Shown here piece after piece: positions 16,839 to 26,020 of a stretch of 64,000 nucleotides of DNA (its first letter is position 1; the number at the start of each line of letters is the position of its first letter). The translations under genes and the position numbers were made by a program. The notes under the pieces are model-generated. The model was given only the letters and a program-made list of their open reading frames with translations, was not told the origin of the DNA and made no database searches. The DNA comes from Rivularia sp. PCC 7116 (GTDB lineage: Bacteria > Cyanobacteriota > Cyanobacteriia > Cyanobacteriales > Nostocaceae), in contig NC_019678.1 in the NCBI RefSeq assembly GCF_000316665.1, forward strand, positions 3,286,001 through 3,350,000, read 5' to 3'.

Positions 16839-18287
16839 CTAAACTGCTGCATTCTCAATTGCAACAACTTCTTTCTCAGCTTTTGGCAACAAACGCTTAA
16901 CACCTTGTTGAACAAAACCTTGTAAAAATACAACTTGCTGATTTTGAGCAAATACCTGCTGCAAACTTTCCCCAAATTTCTCTAAGTTAAATTCGCTTCC
17001 AGAATTAGCAGCTATTTCTTGCTGCTCAAAGTATTCAATTAAAGCTAAACCGGCAATTCTTGTTAAATAAGCTGCACTTACACCTTGTACAACTCCACCA
17101 GCAACAAAGGTAACGGCATTACTTTTTAGCACAGTACTAATTGTCTTAGTAGAAAGTTCCACCAAACCCAATTTCAACATCAAGCTTCCCATTTCCCCAG
17201 CAACGGTTTTTGCTTGCTCTAAAGAAAACTTCTGCTGATAAACTCCACCCAAATCCATTACCATTTGAGCGTTAATTGCCGCAGCTGCCAATATATCAAG
17301 GGCAGGTACTGGATTCGCAAATGCCGCAGCAGCACCTATCCACTGATATTGCTCGATGACTGGAGTCGCTCTGAATTTTCTAACTCCATTTAACAAGTCT
17401 TTAGTTTCGGCTTTTAGCAACTTGGCTTTTCGCATCGTAGTAGCCAATACCAACTGCTGTCTTTGAGTTAATACTTTATCAAGTTGCCCTTTTAAATCTT
17501 GAATATCCGGTGCTGGTTGCTCCATCCATTCTTGTACGGAATTATCCTCAAAATGTTTCCGTACTTTTATAGGTTGAGGAGAAGCTGCTATTGCTGCAAC
17601 ATTACCGATTCGCTGTTTTAAAGACAGCAAAACGCTAGCACGCTCATCAGGTAAACATTGGTCTTGCTTATTGTAAACCAACATCAACCGTTGGTTTTCT
17701 GCTTTTAACTGCTGCAAACTCTGAAATTCTGTTTCTGTTAAATCACCGTTGGTGAGAAACAGTACGAAGTCGGATTTTACAGCATTCTCTATTGCAGCAG
17801 TATCCGAATTTCCTTGGATAAATAAAGGTGATGTTTCTTGAAATTCTACAGATGTAAGTTTTTGATTCTGCAAAACTTCAATCAAAGCGGTTTTACCTAC
17901 CGATTTACCACCAGTAACGGTTAATTTAATTGATTCTCTATCTAATTCACTCTGTAATTGAGGAATTTTCTCCTGTAGCAAAGCTGCTTTTTCTAGCGCT
18001 TCTCCACAATCACCCGCTTCTTCTACTAATTTATTTATAGCGATCGCACTATTGGCAATAGTATTTTCTACCGTTGCTCTATCAATAGCCATTTCATCTA
18101 ACTGCTCGTCGGTACGAAACGGGCGTTTTTGTTTAAATAACCACAAACCACTACCTACAGCAAGCAAACTTAACAAGCTAAATTCGCCAAACTGCATGAA
18201 TTTGTCGTGCCAACTTTCTAACATCCACAGTGCGAAGGATAAACCTACTCCTCCCACTAAAATAGGACGCTTTAATTTCCAAACCAT
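16839..18287 (-). CDS. DUF697 membrane-associated GTPase
   Basis: 482 residues. An N-terminal hydrophobic stretch (~8-50) is probably one or two membrane segments. The G domain has P-loop TGGKSVGKTALIEVL (~125-139), and the G4 motif NKQD is at ~206. The C-terminal half matches DUF697: NPVPALDILAAAAINAQMVMDLGGVY, then GEMGSLMLKLGLVELSTK and a hydrophobic VTFVAGGVVQGVSAAYLTRIAGLALIEYF. Such YcjF/Era-like proteins are common in cyanobacteria; their role is unknown. It appears monocistronic. Confidence 0.85.
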   Translation of the reverse strand: MVWKLKRPILVGGVGLSFALWMLESWHDKFMQFGEFSLLSLLAVGSGLWLFKQKRPFRTDEQLDEMAIDRATVENTIANSAIAINKLVEEAGDCGEALEKAALLQEKIPQLQSELDRESIKLTVTGGKSVGKTALIEVLQNQKLTSVEFQETSPLFIQGNSDTAAIENAVKSDFVLFLTNGDLTETEFQSLQQLKAENQRLMLVYNKQDQCLPDERASVLLSLKQRIGNVAAIAASPQPIKVRKHFEDNSVQEWMEQPAPDIQDLKGQLDKVLTQRQQLVLATTMRKAKLLKAETKDLLNGVRKFRATPVIEQYQWIGAAAAFANPVPALDILAAAAINAQMVMDLGGVYQQKFSLEQAKTVAGEMGSLMLKLGLVELSTKTISTVLKSNAVTFVAGGVVQGVSAAYLTRIAGLALIEYFEQQEIAANSGSEFNLEKFGESLQQVFAQNQQVVFLQGFVQQGVKRLLPKAEKEVVAIENAAV

Positions 18288-18526
18288 AATTAAATTTACC
18301 CAACTACAATGGATGGTTTTTCTTCTCCAGAGTATATCAAAATCTTGCTAACAAAGAATTACAAGCATGAACTGATGGGTTTTGATTTTCTTATATTCTC
18401 TTGTTCGATTAATTTCTAAGTGTAGGGATAGAATTTGGAACAAGGCTTTTCAGCTTTTATGATGTGTATTTAGCTACTATAGATTGTGAAAATCTGTAAA
18501 AGAAAGCGCTAAAGCGCAACTACAAA

Positions 18527-18561
18527 CAAATCCCTACAATTACAAAAATCGTAGGGATTTG
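18527..18561 (-). terminator. Terminator of tRNA-fMet
   Basis: Perfect 11-bp arms CAAATCCCTAC and GTAGGGATTTG with a 13-nt loop. Read on the minus strand it lies 13 bp past the tRNA 3' end and is followed by TTTGT. Confidence 0.7.
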
Positions 18562-18574
18562 CTTATATTCTATT

Positions 18575-18651
<77 letters not shown>

Positions 18652-18692
18652 TCGTCTTTAAATAATATAACCCAAAGTTTATAATCTGTCAA

Positions 18693-19640
18693 CTACAACA
18701 TTGATAATTCTCCAGCAACTTCCAAACGCTTGTATTTAGCTAGTGTCATAAACTTTTCTTCAAGGGCTTCGGCAGTGCTGGGGGTAATCCAACCAAGTTG
18801 AGTTAGTAGATGTATGGCTACGGCATATTTTGCTCGCTTAGCTCCGTCCATGACTTTAATTACTAACCCCATTCCGTCACCAAGCTTGCTGATACACTGC
18901 AATCCTTCGGCTCCTGATTTACTAATAAGTTCTCCTGGAGTTAACTGCATCAGTTCGGTGTCAAATTTGCCTTCACCGGCTAGCATTGTCGGATGATGAG
19001 TCATGGCACGGACGATACGCTCCATGTCTAGACTATTACCGGAAGATAAACGAGCGTAAAGTGTGGCGATTTGACCAAGTTGCATTAAATAAGTGGGTAC
19101 CCCACAATCATCGTGAGCGCTGATAAATTCTGCTGCGGGCATTCGCAACAATTCCGATACTTTGTTCAATACCAATTGCTGTACTGGATGTTTGCGCTCT
19201 AAATAATTGGCTAATGACCAATTGCATTGCTGACAAACTGCTAACATTCCCGCGTGTTTACCAGAACAGTTATATTCGAGGCTGCTGCGCCTACCTTCGG
19301 GAACCGGACATTGTAGTGCTGTGGGGTCTACATCGGCTCGCCATAGAATATTAAATGCCTGCCGAACGTGTTCTATACTTCCGGAATGAGAACTACATAT
19401 AATCGCTAAATCTTTATCGTTGAGGTTATAGCGTTCCAAAGTTCCCGTACTAGTTACAGCTAGGGCTTGAAATGGCTTGAGCGCAGAACGCGAAAATGTA
19501 GCTGTTTCGGCGTTCCCTGCCACAGAAAGCACTCGTCCCCGTTCGTCACAAAGTACAGCTTGGACTATATGCTTTGATTCAACAATTCCTTCCCGCAGCA
19601 ATCTGACTTCTATTGCGGGTGCTTGAGTTCGTTTTGCCAT
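18693..19640 (-). CDS. Asparaginase (Rhizobium AnsA / PF06089 type)
   Basis: 315 residues. This is not the EcAI/EcAII fold but the serine-hydrolase-like asparaginase family of Rhizobium etli AnsA. Motifs are SRSALKPFQ (~50-58), CSSHSG (~82-87), NCSGKHAGM with the Cys-Lys pair (Cys125, Lys128), and DDCGVPTY (Cys179), matching the catalytic Cys/Lys/Cys zinc site described for that family. Probably hydrolyses L-asparagine to aspartate and ammonia. I chose ATG 19640 (AAGGA 7-8 nt upstream) over TTG 19646. It follows CGLD27 and rsfS on the same strand. Confidence 0.88.
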   Translation of the reverse strand: MAKRTQAPAIEVRLLREGIVESKHIVQAVLCDERGRVLSVAGNAETATFSRSALKPFQALAVTSTGTLERYNLNDKDLAIICSSHSGSIEHVRQAFNILWRADVDPTALQCPVPEGRRSSLEYNCSGKHAGMLAVCQQCNWSLANYLERKHPVQQLVLNKVSELLRMPAAEFISAHDDCGVPTYLMQLGQIATLYARLSSGNSLDMERIVRAMTHHPTMLAGEGKFDTELMQLTPGELISKSGAEGLQCISKLGDGMGLVIKVMDGAKRAKYAVAIHLLTQLGWITPSTAEALEEKFMTLAKYKRLEVAGELSML

Positions 19641-19720
19641 TAACAATCCTTAGCCAATTACTAGCCACAAGTTATGAGTTATGAGTTATTACCTATTAAC
19701 TCATAACTTTTAACTAAGAT

Positions 19721-20221
19721 TTACAAGAATTGCCAAGTTGCGACTCCAGCAGCTAACAACACAACCAAACATAATCCCGTTATTTGTAATCTTTGAATTA
19801 TCGGTTTAATCTCGTAGTTAACGACTAAACGGTCTCTATCCAACACTTGTTGGGGTTTCATCCAGTTTTGACCGTCGTACCATCCCGATTCTTCGTAAAA
19901 AATTACCGGACTTACCAGTCGATCGCGCACGTAAGACCATCCCAAGTACAAACGTAATACAAGCAAAACTACTCCTATGCTTGCTCCTGCTGCTCCACAT
20001 AGGATAAATTGTGCCGCATACTTATGTGGTGGGAAGCTTGAGTAAGCAACTGGTCCGGCAATTATCCAAGATAAACCCCATGTCCAGGCTATCATTGTGA
20101 GGTAGGAACCTATTGAAAGGCTACAGTCACGAAATAACCAAGAGTTTTTTAATTGTTCGTATTCATTCAATGGTTGCTGTTCGCTGGGAACTGGACAACT
20201 CGATATTTCATAATCAATCAT
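19721..20221 (-). CDS. CGLD27 (DUF1230) membrane protein
   Basis: 166 residues with the family's opening PVPSEQQPLNEYEQLKNSWLF. Two helices follow at about 40-60 (MIAWTWGLSWIIAGPVAYSSF) and 72-90 (LCGAAGASIGVVLLVLRLYLGW), then YVRDRLVSPVIFYEESGWYDGQ and a C-terminal helix. CGLD27 proteins are conserved in cyanobacteria and photosynthetic eukaryotes; a role in iron-limitation responses has been suggested in plants. The start codon overlaps the rsfS stop (ATGA), so the two are translationally coupled. Confidence 0.9.
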   Translation of the reverse strand: MIDYEISSCPVPSEQQPLNEYEQLKNSWLFRDCSLSIGSYLTMIAWTWGLSWIIAGPVAYSSFPPHKYAAQFILCGAAGASIGVVLLVLRLYLGWSYVRDRLVSPVIFYEESGWYDGQNWMKPQQVLDRDRLVVNYEIKPIIQRLQITGLCLVVLLAAGVATWQFL

Positions 20222-20682
20222 GTTGGTTCACCCCCACCCTTTCCGGATGCCTGAAAATCTATGCGTTCGGCATGACCCCAGAACGCTTCTAAATCGTAAA
20301 ATTCTCTTTCCGAGGGCATCATAACGTGAACGATGACTTCACCGTAATCTAATAGTACCCAACTTGCTTCTGCTTTGCCTTCACTTCGCAGGGGTTTGCG
20401 TTCGCATTTTTCTTCCACTTCCTGCTCTATGGAATTGGCGATCGCTCTTACTTGTACGTTGGAGTAGCCCGTCATCATAACGAAATAATCGGCTAGGTAA
20501 GATACATCCCTCACGCGAAGCACTAACAAATCGCCTGCTTTTCGGTCTAGCCCTGCTTCTGCAATAGTTGAAGCTAGTTTTGCTGTACTCAAATCTTCAG
20601 TATCAAGCTGTTGAGAATCAATTCTGGGGTTAGTAACAGCAACAAATTCGGATTGCAAATCGGCTTGGAAATAATCAGACAT
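20218..20682 (-). CDS. rsfS: Ribosome silencing factor
   Basis: 154 residues. Binds uL14 and blocks joining of ribosomal subunits during starvation. The Iojap-like domain covers about residues 30-135: AEAGLDRKAGDLLVLRVRDVSYLADYFVMMTGYSNVQVRAIANSIE, then WVLLDYGEVIVHVMMPSEREFYDLEAFWGHAERI. The first ~28 residues (FQADLQSEFVAVTNPRIDSQQLDTED) are a variable extension. It is the first gene of the rsfS-CGLD27-asparaginase run and overlaps CGLD27 by 4 bp. Confidence 0.96.
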   Translation of the reverse strand: MSDYFQADLQSEFVAVTNPRIDSQQLDTEDLSTAKLASTIAEAGLDRKAGDLLVLRVRDVSYLADYFVMMTGYSNVQVRAIANSIEQEVEEKCERKPLRSEGKAEASWVLLDYGEVIVHVMMPSEREFYDLEAFWGHAERIDFQASGKGGGEPT

Positions 20683-21122
20683 TAAATCTTGCTCTGATAA
20701 ATTTAGGTGAGGTTTTCAGGTTTTGTGAGAGTCTGGAAATGAACTGCTTTATTAATTGCAAAAACTAATCAATAGTTTTATTAAATACTAGCAAAAAACA
20801 GATATCTTCGATCTAAATTAATGTTATTTTTCTTCACTGTACTTGTACTTAAATAAAAACTTATTGACCGTCGCAATCAATTGGGTATGAATCAAGTAAG
20901 GGCTATACCGCTTTCTCAATATTCTCTTGACTAACTGTTCCTAATGCTTGCCCTCAAGCACTATTTCCCTTTCCTGGCTCTAGAATTTTGGGTACAGATA
21001 GATAGCTAAAGATACATATAAGATAGCTGGCTCATACCCATAGAAACATGTTTTGCGACAAGCTATCGCATTTAATACTTATTTTTATGCCGACACCAAT
21101 ACATCCAATCATACAAAACTAT
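20683..21122. other. Spacer with possible coding remnants
   Basis: About 440 bp with no intact gene. On the minus strand near 20915-21010 a short frame with a stop reads like degraded coding sequence (VPKILEPGKGNSA, then GQALGTVSQENIEKAV), but this is too short to assign. The rest is AT-rich and should contain the rsfS promoter. Confidence 0.35.
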
Positions 21123-21322
21123 TTACGTAAGGGGCAAAAGATAGGAATTTGCTGGAAAAACTTCTTCTAAAATCAATCCCTCTTTTGTTGCCATAGGTAA
21201 AAGTCGTTGGGGTATTAAAAAAAATTAACCAGATCGGCAGCCGTCTGCTCGAATCTAAGATTATGATTAACCTGCTCGGGCAGAACATCTTTAGGTAAGT
21301 AAATTGATGCTTGTTCGCGCAT
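21123..21322 (-). pseudogene. Small gene broken at a poly-T run
   Basis: On the minus strand ATG 21322 opens MREQASIYLPKDVLPEQV…TAADLVNFF and reaches TAA directly after eight T residues (plus-strand A run 21217-21224). With one more T the frame continues as LIPQRLLPMATKEGLILEEV…NSYLLPLT and stops at 21123, giving 66 residues of credible protein-like sequence on both sides. A single-base slip in the homopolymer, a sequencing error, or programmed slippage would each explain it. The product is not recognised. It lies downstream of the WcaI-type glycosyltransferase gene on the same strand. Confidence 0.5.
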
Positions 21323-21531
21323 CCCAACATATTTGCTGGCTGAAAAAGATTTACAATTAAAGCATTCATGACCTTATTGTAACGAACTTTTCTTTTTAGG
21401 TTTTTTCAATAAATTACGAAGCATTGCAAAAAATTAACCCCAATCTTCAAGATTAGGGTTAGGCAGGGATCTTTAGCGGATCTAAATTACAGAAATTTCT
21501 CTCCACATCAAAAATTAAGTAAAAAAGTCAA

Positions 21532-22803
21532 TTAGACTTCCTGCTTGGATACAACCCTAGCCTCAATGCTTGAGCTATTATCTTTCACCGATTCAAACAG
21601 CGACTCGTAATTATTTAAAGCTTGCTCGAAAGCATATTGCTCAACAGCATACTTGCGGCTATTAAAACCTAAAGTTTTGACTTTTTCCGGATGCTTGTAC
21701 AAGTCTAAAACAGCATCAGCCAAGGATTGTGGTTCTTCTGGAGGAACAAGAATACCACCACCGCTTTGCCGAATTGCTCTTGCAGCGGTACCGTTATCGG
21801 GAACTGATGCTACAATTGCACGACCGCTAGCAAGTAAAACCTGAATTTTTGATGGCATGTTGAAAGAAATTACATTCTTCTTTTGTACTACCAAACCTAT
21901 ATCAGCAGCAGCTAGCATTTCTGGTAAACGTTCTCGGGGTTGGAAAGGCAAAAGCAATACATTATCAGCGCCGCATTCGTTGCATTCTTCCTGAAGTCGC
22001 TGTAAACCTTTAGCTTCCCCAACAATTACAAACGCTATATCTTTGATGTCCCGTAATTGCGAAGCAGCTTTGACAACAGTTTCTAAACCTTGAGTAAGAG
22101 CAATATTACCAGAATATAAAACTACAAATTTATTATCTAATTTATGTTCTGCTCGGAAAGCATTGCTTTCCTTTGGCATCGGACGAATAAAATTCACATC
22201 TACCCAATTAGGAATTTGCACGATTTTATCTGCTGCTACATTCTTAGAAACCAAGTTATCTACAAATCCATCGGCGATAACGCTAATTTTATCAGCAGAG
22301 CGATAAGCAAATTTTTCTAAAATCGAAAATATACGAATTAAGAATTTGTTTTTTAATAAACCAACATGAACGGCTGCTTCGGGTAATATATCTTGTAGAT
22401 TTAGAATTACCGGACATTTATGTAGCCATCCCAAAAGAGTGGTTGGCAGACAAACTGGTAAAGATGGTGAGGTCGAAAGAATGACATCAGGTCTCCAGCC
22501 GAAAAGGGCTGGCATGAAGCTAGTACAGACAAAACTAGCATCTAACATCACCCTATCTAGTAAATTGGGTTGGGGACGAATCCAAACATAGCTCCTTTGA
22601 ATTTTAACGCCATTTTTATACTCTGTGAAATAAAACTTACCTCTATAGTCTTGATAAATTTTACGCTCTGGATAGTTGGGCATAGCGGTAACTACACGTA
22701 CCTGATGACCTCGCTTGACTAAACCTTCTGCCAATTCAGTCATCAAAGGAGCAATGCCAATTGGTTCTGGATGGTAGTTGTATGAGTAAATTAAAATTCG
22801 CAT
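21532..22803 (-). CDS. WcaI/WbuB-type glycosyltransferase
   Basis: A 423-residue GT4 enzyme with GT-B fold. The N-terminal YSYNYHPEPIGIAPLMTELAEGLVKRGHQVRVVTAMPNYP is characteristic of WcaI-like colanic-acid/exopolysaccharide transferases. Later motifs are ILNLQDILPE, VVLYSGNIALTQGLETVV and NMPSKIQVLLASGRAIVAS, the last replacing the usual E-x7-E region with a family variant. It probably adds a sugar to a lipid-linked oligosaccharide at the cytoplasmic face. The next upstream gene on the same strand is a priming sugar transferase, so both likely serve one exopolysaccharide, possibly a heterocyst envelope layer. Confidence 0.9.
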   Translation of the reverse strand: MRILIYSYNYHPEPIGIAPLMTELAEGLVKRGHQVRVVTAMPNYPERKIYQDYRGKFYFTEYKNGVKIQRSYVWIRPQPNLLDRVMLDASFVCTSFMPALFGWRPDVILSTSPSLPVCLPTTLLGWLHKCPVILNLQDILPEAAVHVGLLKNKFLIRIFSILEKFAYRSADKISVIADGFVDNLVSKNVAADKIVQIPNWVDVNFIRPMPKESNAFRAEHKLDNKFVVLYSGNIALTQGLETVVKAASQLRDIKDIAFVIVGEAKGLQRLQEECNECGADNVLLLPFQPRERLPEMLAAADIGLVVQKKNVISFNMPSKIQVLLASGRAIVASVPDNGTAARAIRQSGGGILVPPEEPQSLADAVLDLYKHPEKVKTLGFNSRKYAVEQYAFEQALNNYESLFESVKDNSSSIEARVVSKQEV

Positions 22804-23390
22804 AGTAAAAAATCCGAAAACCTAATAATGGTTCTTTTAAACACAATATTTATTTCTAAAATTGTTTCGCACTAAAAAAGCGCTTGTATTTAATTTTCCT
22901 TGTAATATCTTTTAACGTCAGTCTATTTTCATTGAAGATTGAGTAAAAATTCACGCACCATGCGGATAAGTACTGAAAATGTTATGTAGTTAATTAACTT
23001 ATACTATATTTTTTTGTATCAGTATTAGTCTTTAAGTGTAAGTTTCAAAAATAATTACTAAAAATCATATCTAAATACTTTATGCTGCTGTCAACTGTAT
23101 ATTGACAGTTTATTTCAAAATTTTAGACTCACAAAAACATAAATATGTCTTCAGTTGAAGATTTTTTGTCTACCTATCAAGTATATTTATCCACATTGAT
23201 TACTGATACTTTAGCTTTATCTCGATAAGAGTAAAAATTTTAAAACCCCGTTCTTACTTGAAGACGAGGTCGCTTTTAAATGCAATTTATTAGTACTGAA
23301 AAAATTAAAAGAAGAGGTTTGAATGGAAAAATGACCTTCATACCTCCCCTAAAAAATAGTTGCCGTCCGAATAGCTGTCAAATTAGATAG
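22804..23390. other. AT-rich spacer between polysaccharide genes
   Basis: About 590 bp, very AT-rich, between two minus-strand polysaccharide genes. I see no ORF with coding character and no strong hairpin. The size suggests the glycosyltransferase has its own promoter. Confidence 0.5.
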
Positions 23391-24419
23391 TTACATAGCG
23401 CCGCTACTTTTATTGAATAGAATAGCAACTGTTTTAAAAATAAGCTTTAAATCGTACATTAAACTCCAATTTTTCTGATACTGTAAATCTAAATGAATTA
23501 CATCTTCAAAATTGCGAATACTTGAACGTCCGTTTACTTGCCATTCTCCCGTCATACCCGGTTTAACATCTAATCGTTGCCACTCAGGTACTTCATAAGA
23601 TTCAACTTCATCCGGCGTCGGTGGTCTGGTACCAACTAAACTCATTTCCCCTTTCAGCACGTTCCAAAATTGTGGTAGTTCATCTAAACTAGTGCGTCTT
23701 AAAAACCTACCAACCTTAGTAACCCTAGGGTCATTGTCAATTTTAAAAAATGCCCCTTGAACTTGATTTAGCTTTTGGAGTTCGGCTTTTTTTGCTTCTG
23801 CATCTACACACATCGACCGAAACTTCCACATCCGGAAACGTTTACCCATCCAACCGCAACGGATTTGACCAAAGAAAATTGGGCCGGGGTCATCAATCAT
23901 AATGGCGGTAATAATTAGAACGGATAATATTCCTGTAATTACTAAACCAACTAATGCCCCTACAATATCAATAAATCTTTTAGTCCACGAACGTACAGAA
24001 GGATGAGTTTCGGGGAGTTTCTCTTCCTGTTTTGTCGCCTTATTCTGTGGAGTTGTAAATTCTCCTTCTTCAGTTTTAAATACATCAACTAATCCAGTCA
24101 GGTTCAGTACTGCCATCACTTGAGGAGTAACATTTTGCAGTACTAATTCAATGCCTTTTTCTTGAGCAGTCTTAAAATTACTAACTAAAGCGCCCAAACC
24201 ACTACTATCCATAAATGTAGTCTGTCCAAAATTAATAATGATTTTTTTTGGAGTTGGGCTTGCTGCAATTAGTTCTTCACAAATTTGCTTAAAATTTAGA
24301 GCTTCAATAACGCTCAAACGAGGGCTGACCTGCACTATAACGGCATCTTCCGACAATTTAACCGGAAAATTTCCTTCTATAGGTTGGTTACCCATGAAAC
24401 CTTGAACTTTAGTTGCCAT
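23391..24419 (-). CDS. STAS domain-sugar phosphotransferase fusion (HepC-like)
   Basis: 342 residues. Residues ~24-120 are a STAS (anti-sigma antagonist-like) domain with the phosphorylatable-serine motif FMDSSGLGAL (Asp71-Ser72-Ser73). A linker follows, and then residues ~145-342 are a bacterial sugar transferase: RFIDIVGALVGLVITG with one membrane helix, PGPIFFGQIRCGWMGK, WKFRSM (~198-203), SLDELPQFWNVLKGEMSLVGTRP and PGMTGEWQVNGRS. It should transfer a hexose-1-phosphate to undecaprenyl phosphate to start exopolysaccharide synthesis. The architecture recalls Anabaena HepC from memory; I am not certain of orthology. The STAS serine suggests control by phosphorylation. Confidence 0.9.
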   Translation of the reverse strand: MATKVQGFMGNQPIEGNFPVKLSEDAVIVQVSPRLSVIEALNFKQICEELIAASPTPKKIIINFGQTTFMDSSGLGALVSNFKTAQEKGIELVLQNVTPQVMAVLNLTGLVDVFKTEEGEFTTPQNKATKQEEKLPETHPSVRSWTKRFIDIVGALVGLVITGILSVLIITAIMIDDPGPIFFGQIRCGWMGKRFRMWKFRSMCVDAEAKKAELQKLNQVQGAFFKIDNDPRVTKVGRFLRRTSLDELPQFWNVLKGEMSLVGTRPPTPDEVESYEVPEWQRLDVKPGMTGEWQVNGRSSIRNFEDVIHLDLQYQKNWSLMYDLKLIFKTVAILFNKSSGAM

Positions 24420-24728
24420 ATTAATGTTTAACTGCCTACATTATTTTGTCCTAGGAACTGTTTGAAACAAATACCTATTTATCGCACTTAAGTAGTAACT
24501 GCCTGAAAATCTAAATTTAAATCGAATATCATTCATGACGGTTCACAATAGAACAAGAAGTCAACTAAAGTCGGTAAGTGCTATTCGAGTCTAAAGCATA
24601 AATATTATTTTGCGATCGGACTCAATTGAAAGCCACTAGAATTGAGGATAAACCAAAAATCTGACTTAATAGTTGAAATTTCGGTAAAAACTTCCTCTAT
24701 TGTGTTGCCATCGCCTATAAACGTTGCC
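24420..24728. other. Divergent promoter region
   Basis: About 309 bp between the STAS-sugar transferase (minus) and queE (plus). No repeat is seen. An open frame runs into queE from TTG 24642, but the residues before Met 24729 look unlike the family. Confidence 0.45.
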
Positions 24729-25535
24729 ATGCATCCCATGACTACCACAACTGCTGTTAATGAAAACGCCAGCCTGATAGAAGTCTTCTCCGCAATTCAA
24801 GGAGAGGGACTTAATGTTGGAACACGCCAAATTTTTATTCGTTTTGCCTTTTGTGACTTGCGCTGTCACTTTTGTGATAGCGCTCATACTTGGAATGCAC
24901 CCGCCACTTGTAGAATCGAGCAAACTCCTGGGTCTCGCGATTTTGAAATTTGCTCAAATCCTGTTTCTTTATCCATGTTAATTGAATGGGTTGAGCGGCA
25001 AAATATACCTTGCTTACACGATAGCATTAGCTTAACTGGAGGCGAGCCTCTACTCCATGCCAGGTTTTTATCAAAATTTTTACCAAAAATCCGCTTGACC
25101 ACTGGTTTACCTATATACCTAGAATCTGGGGGACATCGCCCCCAACAACTCGCTATGATTCTACCTTACTTGGACTCTGTAGGTATGGATCTTAAGCTAC
25201 CTAGCGTCAGTGGTGAAAGTCGTTGGCAAGAACACGAAAATTTTCTCCAAATATGCTATGAGGCTCAAATCGAAATCTTCGTAAAAATCATTATTTCCCA
25301 AAATACGAATCCCGCAGAATTGAAACGTTCGGCTGAGTTAGTAGCTGCTGTAAATCCCGCAATACCAGTCTTTTTGCAGCCCGTCACTCCTTTAGGTTCG
25401 ACCGAACAATTGACAGATTTTCCACTAATTGTTCCTACTCCAAAGCAAGTTATTGATTGGCAGGCTTTGATGAAAAACTTCCTTAAATCAGTCCGCGTTG
25501 TACCCCAAACTCACAAAATGATTAATCAGCTATGA
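24729..25535 (+). CDS. queE: 7-carboxy-7-deazaguanine synthase-like radical SAM enzyme
   Basis: 268 residues from ATG 24729 (MHPMTTTT…). Converts 6-carboxy-5,6,7,8-tetrahydropterin to CDG in the queuosine pathway. IEVFSAIQGEGLNVGTRQIFIRF precedes the radical-SAM cluster C-x3-C-x2-C in FCDLRCHFCD (Cys42, 46, 49). SLTGGEPLLH, SGGHRP and GMDLKLPS are family motifs. A longer form from TTG 24642 is possible but unlikely. ATG 24738 is an equally close alternative. No other queuosine gene is nearby. Confidence 0.88.
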   Translation: MHPMTTTTAVNENASLIEVFSAIQGEGLNVGTRQIFIRFAFCDLRCHFCDSAHTWNAPATCRIEQTPGSRDFEICSNPVSLSMLIEWVERQNIPCLHDSISLTGGEPLLHARFLSKFLPKIRLTTGLPIYLESGGHRPQQLAMILPYLDSVGMDLKLPSVSGESRWQEHENFLQICYEAQIEIFVKIIISQNTNPAELKRSAELVAAVNPAIPVFLQPVTPLGSTEQLTDFPLIVPTPKQVIDWQALMKNFLKSVRVVPQTHKMINQL

Positions 25536-26020
25536 ATCACTATAAATAATACCAGCATTCATAGTGAATATACTGAGAAAAGTCAATCTTATTCTTTATC
25601 TCAAGCAGGATTGGAGTTTATGTAGCTAAATAAACAAAGTTTCTAATGTTTCTATATCTGTTAATGGAAATTGGTTTTATAAAGATATTGCCAAGAAAAA
25701 AAAAAGTTTTTGTAAACTATCAATATCAAGGAAATTAAATTAAGAAACCCTAAAATTATCTTTAAAATCTCTTTTATAAAAATCTAGGATACTTATCCGA
25801 ATAATAGTAAGGGAGTAAGTATTTCGACTTAAATCTAGGAGTTAATAATTTGATTATAAATGAATCGAAATAAATCAGAAATATTTCTTATAAACTAAGT
25901 AATTTAAAATACTTCTGAAGAAAGAAAAAATTCACCTAGCTTGCCGATATTTATGTATTAGCGATCTAATTTCCGCTTCAGCAGGGTAGGGTGGGAGTTC
26001 CCATCCCTACTTGATAAATA
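25536..26020. other. AT-rich convergent spacer
   Basis: About 485 bp between queE (plus) and the DUF3318 gene (minus). AT-rich, with a poly-A tract near 25700. No gene or clear terminator hairpin is recognised. Confidence 0.5.

Noticed and set aside
21123-21369. 86-aa ORF from ATG 21369 in the region of the broken gene
   Set aside because: The alternative frame with the poly-T correction gives more protein-like sequence. The 86-aa frame is mixed coding/noncoding.
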